Positions 8,231 to 16,695 of a stretch of DNA of 35,796 bases are shown here, piece by piece. The translations under genes and the position numbers were made by a program. The stretch lies in contig CAIUWK010000030.1 in the NCBI GenBank assembly GCA_903902855.1, positions 1 to 35,796 of the forward strand, written 5' to 3'. The notes beneath the pieces are model-generated. The model was not told the origin of the DNA, did not search any database, and was given only the letters and a program-made list of their open reading frames with translations. Source of the DNA: an uncultured Geobacter sp. (GTDB lineage Bacteria; Desulfobacterota; Desulfuromonadia; Geobacterales; CAIOGM01). How positions within the stretch are numbered: position 1 is the stretch's first letter; every line of letters begins with the position of its first letter.

Positions 8231-8432
8231 CACCACAGAGTCACAGAGGCCACAGAGTAAAAGCGGAAGCGAATCTAAACTGATTTTATCTGAAGTTATC
8301 CGCGTGAAACCGGTTTTGAATTTTCAAGTTTGCTCTGAAATTGTAACGACTGAAGTTGCAAGAGCCTATGGTGAGAGGATTTCCTGCGTTTTTCTTCATT
8401 GATTTCTCTGTGTTCTCTGTGACTCTGTGGTG
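8231..8432. repeat. Inverted repeat element with CACAGAG words
   Basis: Two 27-nt arms (8231-8257 and 8406-8432) are reverse complements at 25 of 27 positions. Each arm holds three CACAGAG words. The 148-bp interior shows no gene. The element fills most of the 300-bp gap between ccsA and pdxA, and it abuts the start of the ccsA reading frame. The remaining 8433-8536 holds only the pdxA leader. Confidence 0.85.
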
Positions 8433-8536
8433 TAAATGCATTTTTGGGGATGAAAAAGTGATTGTTTCAGAATGAGTCTGGCGGTATTCTGAACTTTGTT
8501 AGCTTCTATCACCTGCGGTAAAGGGAGCCAGGAAGC

Positions 8537-9559
8537 GTGCGTGAATCGAATAAGGAAAAACCGGTGGTGGCCGTAACCATGGGAGATCCCTGCGGGATCG
8601 GCCCGGAGATCATCGTCAGGGCCTTGGCCCGCCCCGAGGTTCAGGCCGCCTGCCGCCCCCTGGTGCTGGGGGACCGAGCCGCACTGGAGCGGGCTCTGGC
8701 CATCACCGGAGAGCCTCTGGAGCTACATGAGACCGAAACGCTCCCTCCGGAGGATTCCACTCCGGGCCGAATCTACCTCCGTCCCCTCACCACCCTTGCC
8801 CCGGACGAGATGATTTTCGGCGCCCCCACCATTGCCTCCGGCACCGCGGTGGTCCGCTATATCAGGGAAGCGGCCCGCCTCTGCCTCTCCGGAGAGTTCT
8901 CCGCCATGGCCACCGCCCCCATCAACAAGGAGGCGATGCACAAGGCAGGCTTTCCCTATCCGGGACACACGGAACTGCTGGCGGAACTGACCTCTACCCC
9001 GGAGTTCGTCATGATGCTGGCGGGGAAGAGGCTCCGGGTGACCCTGGTCACCATCCATGAGGCGCTGGCCGAGGTCCCCCGCCTGATTACCCTGGAGAAG
9101 ATCCTCTCCACCATCAGGGTCACCCACCGGGATCTGGAGCGCTATTTCCGGAAAAACCCGCGCATCGCGGTGCTGGCCCTCAACCCCCACTCCGGTGAAG
9201 GAGGGATGTTCGGTGACGAGGAGGAGCGGATCATCGCCCCGGCCATTGCCCTTGCCCAAGAGGAAGGTCTCGATGTTTCGGGTCCCCACTCCGCGGACAC
9301 CCTCTTTCACTTCGCCCTGCAGGGGGAATATGACGCCGTGGTCTGCATGTACCACGACCAGGGGCTGATCCCGCTGAAACTCCTGCACTTTGACGACGGG
9401 GTCAACGTCACCCTGGGACTCCCCATCATCCGGACCTCCGTGGACCACGGCACGGCCTACAACCTGGCCGGGACCGGTCGCGCCTCCGACGCCAGCATGA
9501 CCGCGGCGATCCTCATGGCCGCGGAGATGGCCCTGACAAAAAACAACTTACAGGGATGA
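8537..9559 (+). CDS. pdxA: 4-hydroxythreonine-4-phosphate dehydrogenase
   Basis: 340 residues. This NAD-dependent enzyme oxidises and decarboxylates 4-hydroxythreonine 4-phosphate in the DXP-dependent pathway to pyridoxal phosphate, and acts as a cytosolic dimer with a divalent metal. Family signatures are present throughout: the opening VAVTMGDPCGIGPEII, TAPINKEA, PGHTELLAE (metal ligand H144), ALNPHSGEGG, GPHSADTLF, MYHDQGLIPLK and the closing TSVDHGTAYNLAGTG. It uses a GTG start with GGGAG (8523-8527) upstream. The last residues (NNLQG and stop) are encoded by a separate repeat-like CAGG-rich sequence, so the extreme C-terminus may have been rewritten. No other pyridoxine genes are nearby. 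Confidence 0.95.
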   Translation: MRESNKEKPVVAVTMGDPCGIGPEIIVRALARPEVQAACRPLVLGDRAALERALAITGEPLELHETETLPPEDSTPGRIYLRPLTTLAPDEMIFGAPTIASGTAVVRYIREAARLCLSGEFSAMATAPINKEAMHKAGFPYPGHTELLAELTSTPEFVMMLAGKRLRVTLVTIHEALAEVPRLITLEKILSTIRVTHRDLERYFRKNPRIAVLALNPHSGEGGMFGDEEERIIAPAIALAQEEGLDVSGPHSADTLFHFALQGEYDAVVCMYHDQGLIPLKLLHFDDGVNVTLGLPIIRTSVDHGTAYNLAGTGRASDASMTAAILMAAEMALTKNNLQG

Positions 9560-9580
9560 ACAGGATGGTCAGGAAACGTC
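9549..9580 (+). repeat. CAGGGAT/CAGGAT word repeat at the pdxA 3' end
   Basis: Three related words in a row (ACAGGGATG, ACAGGATGG, TCAGGAA) span the pdxA stop codon and the short gap before the next gene. The pattern resembles the other word-type repeats of the window and encodes the last few residues of PdxA. Confidence 0.5.
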
Positions 9581-9602
9581 AAGAGCGTGACGGATTCTCT
9601 CC

Positions 9603-11177
9603 ATGAAGCCATCACTCAAATACTGGATCTTCATCCTGGGAATCGCCGGGGTCATCTTCGGCGTCATCCTCGCCAGCGTGGTCGGCTCCTGGCTGAACCT
9701 CACCCCTGCGGAACAGCAGCTGGTGGCGGGGTTGGCGGAAAAGATCCTCCCCTATCCGCTCATGGGGGCCATCATCCTGGCAGGGATCATCTGCGGCCTG
9801 GTCACCCTTCTCTTTCGCTCCTACATCATCCCCATCCTGAAGATGGCCGAGGCGACCCAGCTCATCGCCCTGGCCAATCCCGACCATCGCATCACCCCCG
9901 AAGGGGGAAAAGAGGTCGTCCGCCTGGCCCGGGTCATCAACGCCGCGGCAGAGGAGTCCCGGAAACTCCGGTCGGAGGTGGACGACGCCATCCGGACGGC
10001 TCAGGCGGAGCTTCGGGAGGAGCGGAACCGCTTTGCGGCGCTCATGTCCGAACTCCCCCTGGGGGTGCTGGCCTGCAACAGCGACGGCCAGATCCTCCTC
10101 TACAACCAGCAGGCCCAAACGCTGCTCCACCTCCCCACCCAGGCCACCTTCACCTACGCCCGCCCCGGCGGCTGGCTGGGGCTGGGACGGTCGCTGTTCG
10201 GCCTCCTCCCCCGGGAACAGATTACCCATGGCCTGGAACTGCTGCAGCAGGGGGTGAACCAGGGAGAGAGCGCGCCGACCACAGGATTCATGGCGACCCT
10301 GGACGACGGGCGGAGCCTGCGGATCACGCTGGCCCCGGTCTTCGGCTTCAGCTGCCGACAGCATGAGCTCTGCCTCCAGTGCGAGAGGCGGCAGATGACG
10401 GGTCTCGTCCTGACCCTGGAAGAGGTGCACCTGCAGGGAAAGGGCGAACCCCTGCGCGTCCCGCTCCTTTCGGCACCCGCCATCGCGCCATGTCACGAGA
10501 CGACACCGGCGGTCGGTCCCCGCCCGGTCTACTACGAATTCGACCTCTTCTCCCGGCAAGGGTTGCCGGAACTGGGGAGCCGAACCCTCCGGAGTATGAC
10601 CTACGTGGTATTCGACACCGAGACCACCGGGCTGAACCCGGCAAAAGGGGATGAGATCATTCAGCTGGGCGCGGTGCGTATCGTCAACGGCCGGATACTC
10701 CAGGAGGAGGTCATCGACCAGCTCATCGACCCCCGCCGGGGGATCCCTGACGAGGCGGTGGCGGTGCACGGCATCACCCAAGAGATGGTTGCGGGGCACC
10801 CCACGGTGGAGGAGGTTCTCCCCCATTTTCACCGGTTCGTGGAGGGGGCGGTCCTGGTGGCGCACAACGCCGCCTTTGACATGCGCTGCCTGCAACTCAA
10901 GGAGCAGCAGAGCGGGGTCTGCTTCGACAATCCGGTGCTGGACACCCTCATCCTCTCCTCCCTGATCCACCCTCATCAGGAGGGACACTCCCTGGAGGGG
11001 ATCGCCCGACGGCTGAATCTCACGGTGGTCCGCCGCCACACCGCCCTGGGGGACGCCCTGGTCACCGCCGAGATCCTGCTCAAGCTGATCCCGCTGCTGG
11101 AGTCAAAGGGGATCGTGACCCTGGACGACGCCCTGAAAGCCTCCCGCAGCTCATCCTATGCCGGCCTCACCTACTGA
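9603..11177 (+). CDS. Membrane sensor-like protein fused to a DnaQ-type 3'-5' exonuclease
   Basis: 524 residues. Two membrane helices (about 7-29 and 48-70) enclose a short outer loop. They are followed by a HAMP-like linker (about 71-115), a coiled coil (about 116-145) and a PAS-like domain (about 146-275: ELPLGVLACNSDGQILLYNQQA). The PAS region carries a Cys cluster, C-x6-C-x2-C (FSCRQHELCLQCE). The C-terminal DEDDh exonuclease domain (about 333-505) is complete: D338 and E340 in FDTETTG, D426 in HNAAFD, H479 and D484 in RHTALGD. It should be an inner-membrane protein with a cytosolic nuclease, similar to PolC/epsilon-type exonucleases. Substrate and signal are unknown. The Shine-Dalgarno sequence is weak. 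The stop overlaps the convergent SulP gene by 7 bp. Confidence 0.85.
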   Translation: MKPSLKYWIFILGIAGVIFGVILASVVGSWLNLTPAEQQLVAGLAEKILPYPLMGAIILAGIICGLVTLLFRSYIIPILKMAEATQLIALANPDHRITPEGGKEVVRLARVINAAAEESRKLRSEVDDAIRTAQAELREERNRFAALMSELPLGVLACNSDGQILLYNQQAQTLLHLPTQATFTYARPGGWLGLGRSLFGLLPREQITHGLELLQQGVNQGESAPTTGFMATLDDGRSLRITLAPVFGFSCRQHELCLQCERRQMTGLVLTLEEVHLQGKGEPLRVPLLSAPAIAPCHETTPAVGPRPVYYEFDLFSRQGLPELGSRTLRSMTYVVFDTETTGLNPAKGDEIIQLGAVRIVNGRILQEEVIDQLIDPRRGIPDEAVAVHGITQEMVAGHPTVEEVLPHFHRFVEGAVLVAHNAAFDMRCLQLKEQQSGVCFDNPVLDTLILSSLIHPHQEGHSLEGIARRLNLTVVRRHTALGDALVTAEILLKLIPLLESKGIVTLDDALKASRSSSYAGLTY

Positions 11178-12892
11178 CCGCTCTGAAACTCCTGTACGAT
11201 ATCCGAGAGAGAGGTCAGCCGGCTGATCCCCCCCAGCTTCCGCTCCAACCCTGCGGCGCGCAACAGGTCGCGTACCCCGGCATGGGCATCGGCGACCCGC
11301 AGCCGGATTCCCCGGCTCTCCAGCTCCTCTTCCACTCCGGCCAGCATCCGCCCCCCGGCCGAGTCGACGTAGGGGGAAGTGGAGAGATCGAAGATGACCA
11401 GCTTCACCGGCACCGTCGCCTCCTGAAGCCGCTCCCGGACGGTTGTTGCGATGAATTCCACATTAAAGTAGAGGATGGCCCCTTCCACGCGGAAGAGGAT
11501 GATCCCGGGGAACAATTCATTGTCCGGGTGCCGCTCCACATCGGAAAATCTCCGGGTCCCGGGGATCCGCCCCAGTGTGGCCACATGGGGGGCGGCCGTG
11601 AGACGGAGGAGCAGGAGGAGCGAGACCACCACCGAGATCCCCACCCCTTTCAGAATGCCGAAGAGGAGCACGCCGGCCAGCGCCACCAGCGCCACTCCGC
11701 ATTCCAGCCGGCTGATCCGCCAGAGCCGCCGGAATTCCTGCAGATCCACGAGCCCTGTCACCGCCACGATCACAATCACCGCCAGGACCGCCTCCGGCAG
11801 GGGCCGGAGCAACCCGGTGAGAAAAAGGAGAACCACTGCCAGCAGGGCTGAGGCAACGGTCAGGGCCAGCGGGGTCCGGGCGCCCGCCTGATCGTTCACC
11901 GCAGACTGGGAGAGTCCTCCAGCCACCGGATACCCCTGGGTCACGGCGGCGGCGAGATTTGCCATTCCCAGCCCCAGAAGCTCCTGGCGAGAATCCACGC
12001 CGTACCCATGGTTGAGGCCAAAGGTTCGTGCCGCGGAGATGCTCTCGATGTAGGAGAGGAGAAAACAGGCAAAGGCGAGAGACATCACTTGGTTCAGGTC
12101 ATCCAGGGTCACGGCCGGGAGACGGAACCGGGGGAGCCCCTGGGGAAGAGCACCCACCACTATCACGCCATACCGCTCCAGATGAAAGAGCGGCACCGTC
12201 ACGATGGCCAGCACCACCACAACCAGCGCCACCGGGCGCCCCGGCAGCCACCGTTCACCGGCCAGCAGGAGCAGAAGGGCAGCGGCGGCAACGCCCAGCA
12301 CCACGGGATTCGTCTGGGGAAGATGACGGAGGAGGATCTCCAACCGCTCAAACAGATTGTGCCCGCCGCCGGAGACGCCGAAGAGCTTGGGGAGCTGGGT
12401 GGAGACGATGCTCAGCGCGGCCCCGGCCTTGAACCCCAGCAAGATCGTCTCGGAAATGAAGTTGACGACGGTGCTGAGCCGGAGAAACCATGCCGCAATA
12501 CTCATGATCCCCACCAGCAGCGCCGTGGTGGCGGTAATCGCCCCGTACCGGACCGGATCGCCGACGGCAAGGGAACCCGCGACGCCGGCGATCATGAGGG
12601 AAATGGCGGCGGTGGGACCTATGGCCAGTTGGCGGCATGAACCGAACAGGGTATAGACGACCCCACCCACCAGATAACAGGCGAGCCCCACCTGCGGCGG
12701 CAGACCCGCCAGCGAGGCATAGGCCATTGCCACCGGCACGGCATAGGCTGCCAGGGTCAATCCGGCGATGAGGTCATCCTTGAACCACGCTCCCTGATAG
12801 TGAGGGAGCCAGGAGAGGATGGGAACTGCGGCGCGACACCGCTGCAGTAGCGACGGATGTGGTGTGCCGTTGAGCGTCCCGTTCATGAACAT
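11171..12892 (-). CDS. SulP-family anion (sulfate/bicarbonate-type) transporter with STAS domain
   Basis: 573 residues from the ATG at 12892 (MFMNGTLNG). The N-terminal segment WFKDDLIAGLTLAAYAVPVAMAYASLAGLPP is the SulP signature. About 12 to 14 hydrophobic segments follow to about residue 430, then a STAS domain (about 450-573) with FDLSTSPYVDSAGGRML carrying the conserved Ser. SulP members carry sulfate, bicarbonate or dicarboxylates, and the substrate cannot be read from the sequence. A longer in-frame reading from 13105 would add 71 poorly conserved residues. The family length and the position of the SulP motif favour 12892 or 12886, though neither has a strong Shine-Dalgarno sequence. 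Divergent from the lipoprotein operon. Confidence 0.88.
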   Translation of the reverse strand: MFMNGTLNGTPHPSLLQRCRAAVPILSWLPHYQGAWFKDDLIAGLTLAAYAVPVAMAYASLAGLPPQVGLACYLVGGVVYTLFGSCRQLAIGPTAAISLMIAGVAGSLAVGDPVRYGAITATTALLVGIMSIAAWFLRLSTVVNFISETILLGFKAGAALSIVSTQLPKLFGVSGGGHNLFERLEILLRHLPQTNPVVLGVAAAALLLLLAGERWLPGRPVALVVVVLAIVTVPLFHLERYGVIVVGALPQGLPRFRLPAVTLDDLNQVMSLAFACFLLSYIESISAARTFGLNHGYGVDSRQELLGLGMANLAAAVTQGYPVAGGLSQSAVNDQAGARTPLALTVASALLAVVLLFLTGLLRPLPEAVLAVIVIVAVTGLVDLQEFRRLWRISRLECGVALVALAGVLLFGILKGVGISVVVSLLLLLRLTAAPHVATLGRIPGTRRFSDVERHPDNELFPGIILFRVEGAILYFNVEFIATTVRERLQEATVPVKLVIFDLSTSPYVDSAGGRMLAGVEEELESRGIRLRVADAHAGVRDLLRAAGLERKLGGISRLTSLSDIVQEFQSGQ

Positions 12893-13129
12893 TCCAGATG
12901 CGAAGATAGATGAGACATAGTGACCGGCTGAACATACTGAACAGAGGAAAAAAAGACAAGGGAAAGAACTGAACGGTTTAAATTGCTGTTTAAATTGCTT
13001 GTGACGCCGACGGTAATCGCTTACACTTTGCCCCGGCAAAACCCTTGGGGAGAAAATTGACTGGTAAAAATCCCCCCTTTCTGCAATACCATTACTTTTT
13101 GACACTATTTCCGTGAAAGGTTGAAACCG

Positions 13130-13780
13130 ATGCGAATTACCCGGATACTCCTGCTGCTGCTCCTCTCCCTCACCGGCTGCGCCTCCGTCTCCATGGTCGC
13201 TTCCTGGAAGGAGCCGGCCACCCCCACAAAGAGGTATGGGAAGATCCTCGTTGCCGGAATTACGGAAAACCGGCTGATGCGCCAGCTCTTTGAAGAGGTC
13301 CTCTCCGGGGAGTTACGCAAGAAAGGGGTCGTTGCCACTCCCAGCTACACCATTACCGGCGTGGAGGAGAAGCAGACACGGGACTCCCTTGAAAACGCCG
13401 TACGCAAGACAACGTCGGACGGGGTGCTGACCACGCGGGTGACCTCCAGCAAAAAGGTGACGGACAGCCGTGTGGGGTATGTCATGACCAGCCAAGGCTT
13501 TACTAACCCCTATCTGAGCAACTACGATGTGCTGCCCAATGACCTGTACGGATTCTACGGAGCCTCCGTCGTCTCCTACGCCACCTTCGACATGAAACCG
13601 GTTCAGGTGACGACTTCCACGACCTTCACCCTGGAAACCAACCTCTTCGACGCCATAACCAACAAGATGGTCTGGTCCGGCACCACCACCGTGACCAACC
13701 CCAAGGGGATCATCACGGTGAGTGAGGAGTTTGCCGACGTCGTCATGAAGAGTATGAACAAGGAGGGATTGATCCCATGA
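13130..13780 (+). CDS. Predicted lipoprotein, first of a paralogous pair
   Basis: 216 residues. A lipoprotein signal peptide (LLLLLLSLTGCAS) places the lipidated Cys at 17. The mature part opens with SMVASWKEPA, continues with an alpha/beta region containing KILVAGITENRLMRQLFEEVLSGELRKKGV, a DGVLTTRV strand, and a C-terminal ETNLFDAITNKMVWSGTTT. The outline resembles DUF4136-type periplasmic lipoproteins. The next gene has the same framework (VVETWNKPA, KLMIVGIGHD, DGVLTIRP, TLYDSATTGLVWSAT), so they arose by duplication. The ATG at 13130 has GAAAGG upstream and is preferred over the TTG at 13121. It starts an ATGA-coupled gene set. Confidence 0.8.
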   Translation: MRITRILLLLLLSLTGCASVSMVASWKEPATPTKRYGKILVAGITENRLMRQLFEEVLSGELRKKGVVATPSYTITGVEEKQTRDSLENAVRKTTSDGVLTTRVTSSKKVTDSRVGYVMTSQGFTNPYLSNYDVLPNDLYGFYGASVVSYATFDMKPVQVTTSTTFTLETNLFDAITNKMVWSGTTTVTNPKGIITVSEEFADVVMKSMNKEGLIP

Positions 13781-14397
13781 AGCGCTACCTGCCGAACTGT
13801 CACGCAACGGTACTCCTGGCGTGCCTCTCCGCCCCCCTGTTCCTCTGTGGCTGCTCCTCCATCAACGTAGTGGAAACATGGAACAAACCTGCCGTTGCGG
13901 GGCATCAGTACCGGAAGCTGATGATCGTCGGCATCGGGCACGACGAAGGGATTCGCGCCGAGGCTGAAAACATCCTGGTGGAAGAGTTGCGACGGGGCGG
14001 GGTGACGGCCGTGGCCAGTCATACCCTGGTTAAAGAGATCGACAGTGCCGAACGTGACGACATCGTGACGGCAGTCCGCTCGGTCGGCGCCGACGGAGTC
14101 CTGACCATCCGGCCCATCGCCAGGGGGAACACGAACGTGACCCAGGGGGGAAAGAGCGGCGGGATCTACGGAACCGCAACTAATGTGGGGGGCTCACCCC
14201 TCGCGGGAACCAGAACCTACGACCGGGCCACTCTTCAAGCCACTCTCTACGACAGCGCCACCACCGGTCTGGTCTGGAGCGCCACCATAGCCACCTACGA
14301 TGCCGGGCGGGCCGCACGGGTAAGCCGGGATCTGGCCCACTTCTTTCTGAAAAAACTGCGCCAGGACGGATTCCTGGAGCATGAGATTCGGCAATGA
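13777..14397 (+). CDS. Predicted lipoprotein, second of a paralogous pair
   Basis: 206 residues. The signal peptide ends in the lipobox LFLCGCSS, with the lipidated Cys at about residue 26. The mature protein aligns by eye with its upstream neighbour over its whole length. It differs in having a Gly/Thr-rich middle (about 118-145) in place of the neighbour's Tyr/Asn-rich segment. Its function is unknown; a periplasmic or outer-membrane location follows from the signal. Its ATG overlaps the preceding stop (ATGA), and its own stop overlaps the next ATG in the same way, so the three proteins are probably made in fixed ratio. The pair may form a heteromer. Confidence 0.8.
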   Translation: MKRYLPNCHATVLLACLSAPLFLCGCSSINVVETWNKPAVAGHQYRKLMIVGIGHDEGIRAEAENILVEELRRGGVTAVASHTLVKEIDSAERDDIVTAVRSVGADGVLTIRPIARGNTNVTQGGKSGGIYGTATNVGGSPLAGTRTYDRATLQATLYDSATTGLVWSATIATYDAGRAARVSRDLAHFFLKKLRQDGFLEHEIRQ

Positions 14398-15467
14398 AAC
14401 CCGGCAACTCCTCCCCGGACATCGTCCGCTGGACGCTGGCGGTACTCTTCATCGGCATCCTCATCACCGCCAGCATCTGGATCCTCCGGCCGTTCCTGAC
14501 GGCGCTGGTCTGGGCAACCATGATCGTGGTGACCACCTGGCCCCTCATGCTGGGGATGGAGAAACGTCTCTGGGGGAAACGAGGGCTCACCGTCACGGTG
14601 ATGATTGTCGGCTTGCTGCTCCTCTTCGTCATCCCCTTCACCCTGGCCGTGGTCAGCATCATCGAACGGTCGGACGAGATTGTGGCCGGAGCCAGATCCC
14701 TGGCAGCCTACACCCTGCCGCCGCCACCGGAGTGGGTTGAAAAACTCCCCCTGGTGGGGGCCAGGGTGGTCGCCCAGTGGCGCCGTCTTGCCACAGGCGG
14801 ACAGGCGGAGATGATTGCACGTCTCACCCCCTACGTTCAGAAAATCGTAAGCTGGTCGGTTGCCCAGGCAGGGAGCATCATGATGATGACGGTTCAATTC
14901 CTCCTCACCGTCATCATCAGCGCCGTCCTCTACGCCACCGGCGAGAAGGGGGCCGACGGCATCTGCCTCTTTGCCCGGCGACTGGGGGGGAAGAGCGGTG
15001 AGGATGCCGTCATCCTGGCGGCCAAGGCCATGCGTGGAGTCGCACTGGGGGTGGTGGTCACCGCCGTGGTGCAGTCTCTGCTGGGGGGGATCGGCCTGGC
15101 CCTGTCCGGAGTCCCGGCAGCCATGCTCCTCACGGCGCTCATGTTCATCCTCTGCGTGGCTCAGGTAGGTCCCGCCCTCGTACTCATCCCGGCGGTTGTC
15201 TGGCTCTTCTGGAAGGATCAGACCCTCTGGGGGACGGCCATGGTGGTCTGGACGCTAATAGTTGTCACCGTGGACAACTTCCTCCGCCCCTTTCTCATCA
15301 AGAGAGGAGCCGATCTCCCCCTGCTCTTGATCTTTGCCGGTGTTCTGGGAGGACTCATTGCCTGTGGCGTGATCGGACTCTTCATCGGGCCGGTGATGCT
15401 TGCCGTAACCTACACTCTGCTCCAGGCGTGGGTCTCCCAGGGGGAAGGAGAGCCGGAAGAGACCTGA
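14394..15467 (+). CDS. ydiK: AI-2E family permease, YdiK-like
   Basis: 357 residues. An inner-membrane protein of the AI-2E/PerM transporter superfamily with about eight hydrophobic segments. The C-terminal part (DNFLRPFLIKRGADLPLLLI, then GLIACGVIGLFIGPVMLAVTYTLL) closely matches the YdiK subgroup, and the size fits E. coli YdiK (370). The central loop (about 100-140) is polar with PPPPEW. Members of this superfamily have been linked to signal-molecule export or sodium/proton exchange, and the YdiK substrate is not known to me. It overlaps the lipoprotein stop by 4 nt, and the Hpt gene begins 12 nt after its end. Confidence 0.85.
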   Translation: MKPGNSSPDIVRWTLAVLFIGILITASIWILRPFLTALVWATMIVVTTWPLMLGMEKRLWGKRGLTVTVMIVGLLLLFVIPFTLAVVSIIERSDEIVAGARSLAAYTLPPPPEWVEKLPLVGARVVAQWRRLATGGQAEMIARLTPYVQKIVSWSVAQAGSIMMMTVQFLLTVIISAVLYATGEKGADGICLFARRLGGKSGEDAVILAAKAMRGVALGVVVTAVVQSLLGGIGLALSGVPAAMLLTALMFILCVAQVGPALVLIPAVVWLFWKDQTLWGTAMVVWTLIVVTVDNFLRPFLIKRGADLPLLLIFAGVLGGLIACGVIGLFIGPVMLAVTYTLLQAWVSQGEGEPEET

Positions 15468-15478
15468 AAGGAACGACC

Positions 15479-15847
15479 ATGAATCAGACCAATCAGGGGA
15501 TTCCCGAAATTCCAGGTATCGATACCCATCGGGTGATCTCCACCATGGGAAACGACGGGGAATTTTTTCTGGAACTGCTGGAGATGTTCCTGACCAGATA
15601 CGGTGACGCGGCAGAGCGGGTCCGGACAGATCTGGCCCGGGGAAACCGGGAGAGTGCGGCGCGACTGCTCCACAACCTGCAGGGGACGGCAGGGAGCCTG
15701 GGGGCGCTGGAGTTGGTGGGGAGCGTTCAGGCGCTGGAGGAGACCCTCGTCCGGAGCGACAACGATCCGGCCTCCCTGCTGGAGCAGGTGGCCCGGCAGC
15801 TCGCCCTCCTGAAAAAGGGGGGTGCCCCCTGGCTACCCCCCAAATAG
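15479..15847 (+). CDS. Stand-alone Hpt (histidine phosphotransfer) domain protein
   Basis: 122 residues. One Hpt domain (about 20-115) forms the expected helical bundle, with the phospho-accepting His65 in ARLLHNLQGTAGSLGA, equivalent to the HxLKGxxxxLG motif of phosphorelay proteins. It should receive and pass phosphate between receiver domains in the cytosol. No hybrid kinase lies next to it, so its partners are encoded elsewhere. The ATG at 15479 is chosen because AAAGGAA (15467-15473) sits before it and overlaps the permease stop. The upstream in-frame reading from 15428 lies inside the permease gene. Confidence 0.85.
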   Translation: MNQTNQGIPEIPGIDTHRVISTMGNDGEFFLELLEMFLTRYGDAAERVRTDLARGNRESAARLLHNLQGTAGSLGALELVGSVQALEETLVRSDNDPASLLEQVARQLALLKKGGAPWLPPK

Positions 15848-16010
15848 CCCGAAAAACGATTGCCCGCAGGCAACGATATTGTCAACCGCTGTAAATGCTC
15901 CTTGTCCAAGCCAAACCGGGCACCTGCAAGTTTTTTAACATGAGAGGGGTTGAGCTGCTTTCCTGACCGGCAGAGATGATCAGTGACGGCGACACCAGAG
16001 GGAGTTTCCT

Positions 16011-16673
16011 GTGAGCACAACACTCTTCATCGATTACTACGAATTGCTGCAACTGAGCGCCAACGCCGATACCGAGAGTATCGAGCGAATCTTCAGGCAC
16101 CTGGCCAAGAAGTACCACCCTGATAACCCTCAATGTGCCGACAATGACCGTTTCTACCAGATCGTGGAGGCTTACCGGATACTGGCAGACCCGGAGAGAC
16201 GGGCCAGGTACGACGTCAGGTACCAGGATTACTGGAACCGGAAATGGAAACTGGCGGCGGAGGCCGGCGACGGCTCCGCCTTCGGCGACGATCAGGTGAT
16301 TCGCGAGCAACTGCTATCGCTGTTGTACGTGCAGCGTCGACGTACCATGAACAACCCGGGACTGGGTGAACACGAAATTCAACGACTGCTGCGCGTGCCG
16401 CCGGAGCTGATGAATTTCCACATGTGGTATCTCAAAGCCAAGGGGTGGGTGGAACGGCTGGAAACGGGACTGCTGGCCATCAGCGTCCTGGGTGTGGACC
16501 AGGTGGAGCAGACCCGGCTCCGGCTCCGGCCCGACCGTCTCATTGAGGCACAGAGTGTGGCCACCCCCCGCAAGGAAATGGAAGAACCGGCGGAGATCGA
16601 CAACTCTTCGGAAGTTACCGGGACACTCCCCCTGGAGAGCAGCGAGGAGCCGGACCGGACAGAAACGATGTAA
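16011..16673 (+). CDS. J-domain (DnaJ-like) protein
   Basis: 220 residues. The N-terminal J domain (about 5-70: [21 protein letters not shown]) contains the HPD motif (H36-P37-D38) that stimulates DnaK ATP hydrolysis, followed by [21 protein letters not shown]. No Gly/Phe region or zinc domain follows, so it is a type III J protein. The central part (about 95-165) is a predicted winged-helix-like segment ([27 protein letters not shown]). The tail is acidic ([12 protein letters not shown]). It has a GTG start with AGAGGGAG upstream. It lies 22 nt before the chemotaxis receptor, probably on one transcript. The 163 nt before it hold no gene. Confidence 0.85.
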   Translation: MSTTLFIDYYELLQLSANADTESIERIFRHLAKKYHPDNPQCADNDRFYQIVEAYRILADPERRARYDVRYQDYWNRKWKLAAEAGDGSAFGDDQVIREQLLSLLYVQRRRTMNNPGLGEHEIQRLLRVPPELMNFHMWYLKAKGWVERLETGLLAISVLGVDQVEQTRLRLRPDRLIEAQSVATPRKEMEEPAEIDNSSEVTGTLPLESSEEPDRTETM

Positions 16674-16695
16674 CGGCAAGAACTGGAGAGTTCAG

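Noticed and set aside
9612-11039. 475-residue minus-strand frame opposite the exonuclease gene
   Set aside because: Antisense shadow with no recognisable motif. The plus strand has all exonuclease residues.
12893-13105. 71-residue N-terminal extension of the SulP transporter
   Set aside because: It is not typical of the family and has no visible domain. Kept only as an alternative start.
15848-16010. Possible riboswitch in the leader of the J-domain gene
   Set aside because: Only a small TTGCC/GGCAA hairpin is visible, and no cyclic di-GMP (GEMM) or other riboswitch core sequence could be found.
16492-16695. Longer reading of the chemotaxis receptor into the J-domain gene
   Set aside because: It overlaps the J-domain coding sequence in another frame. 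The ATG at 16696 has CTGGAGAG and starts a membrane helix.
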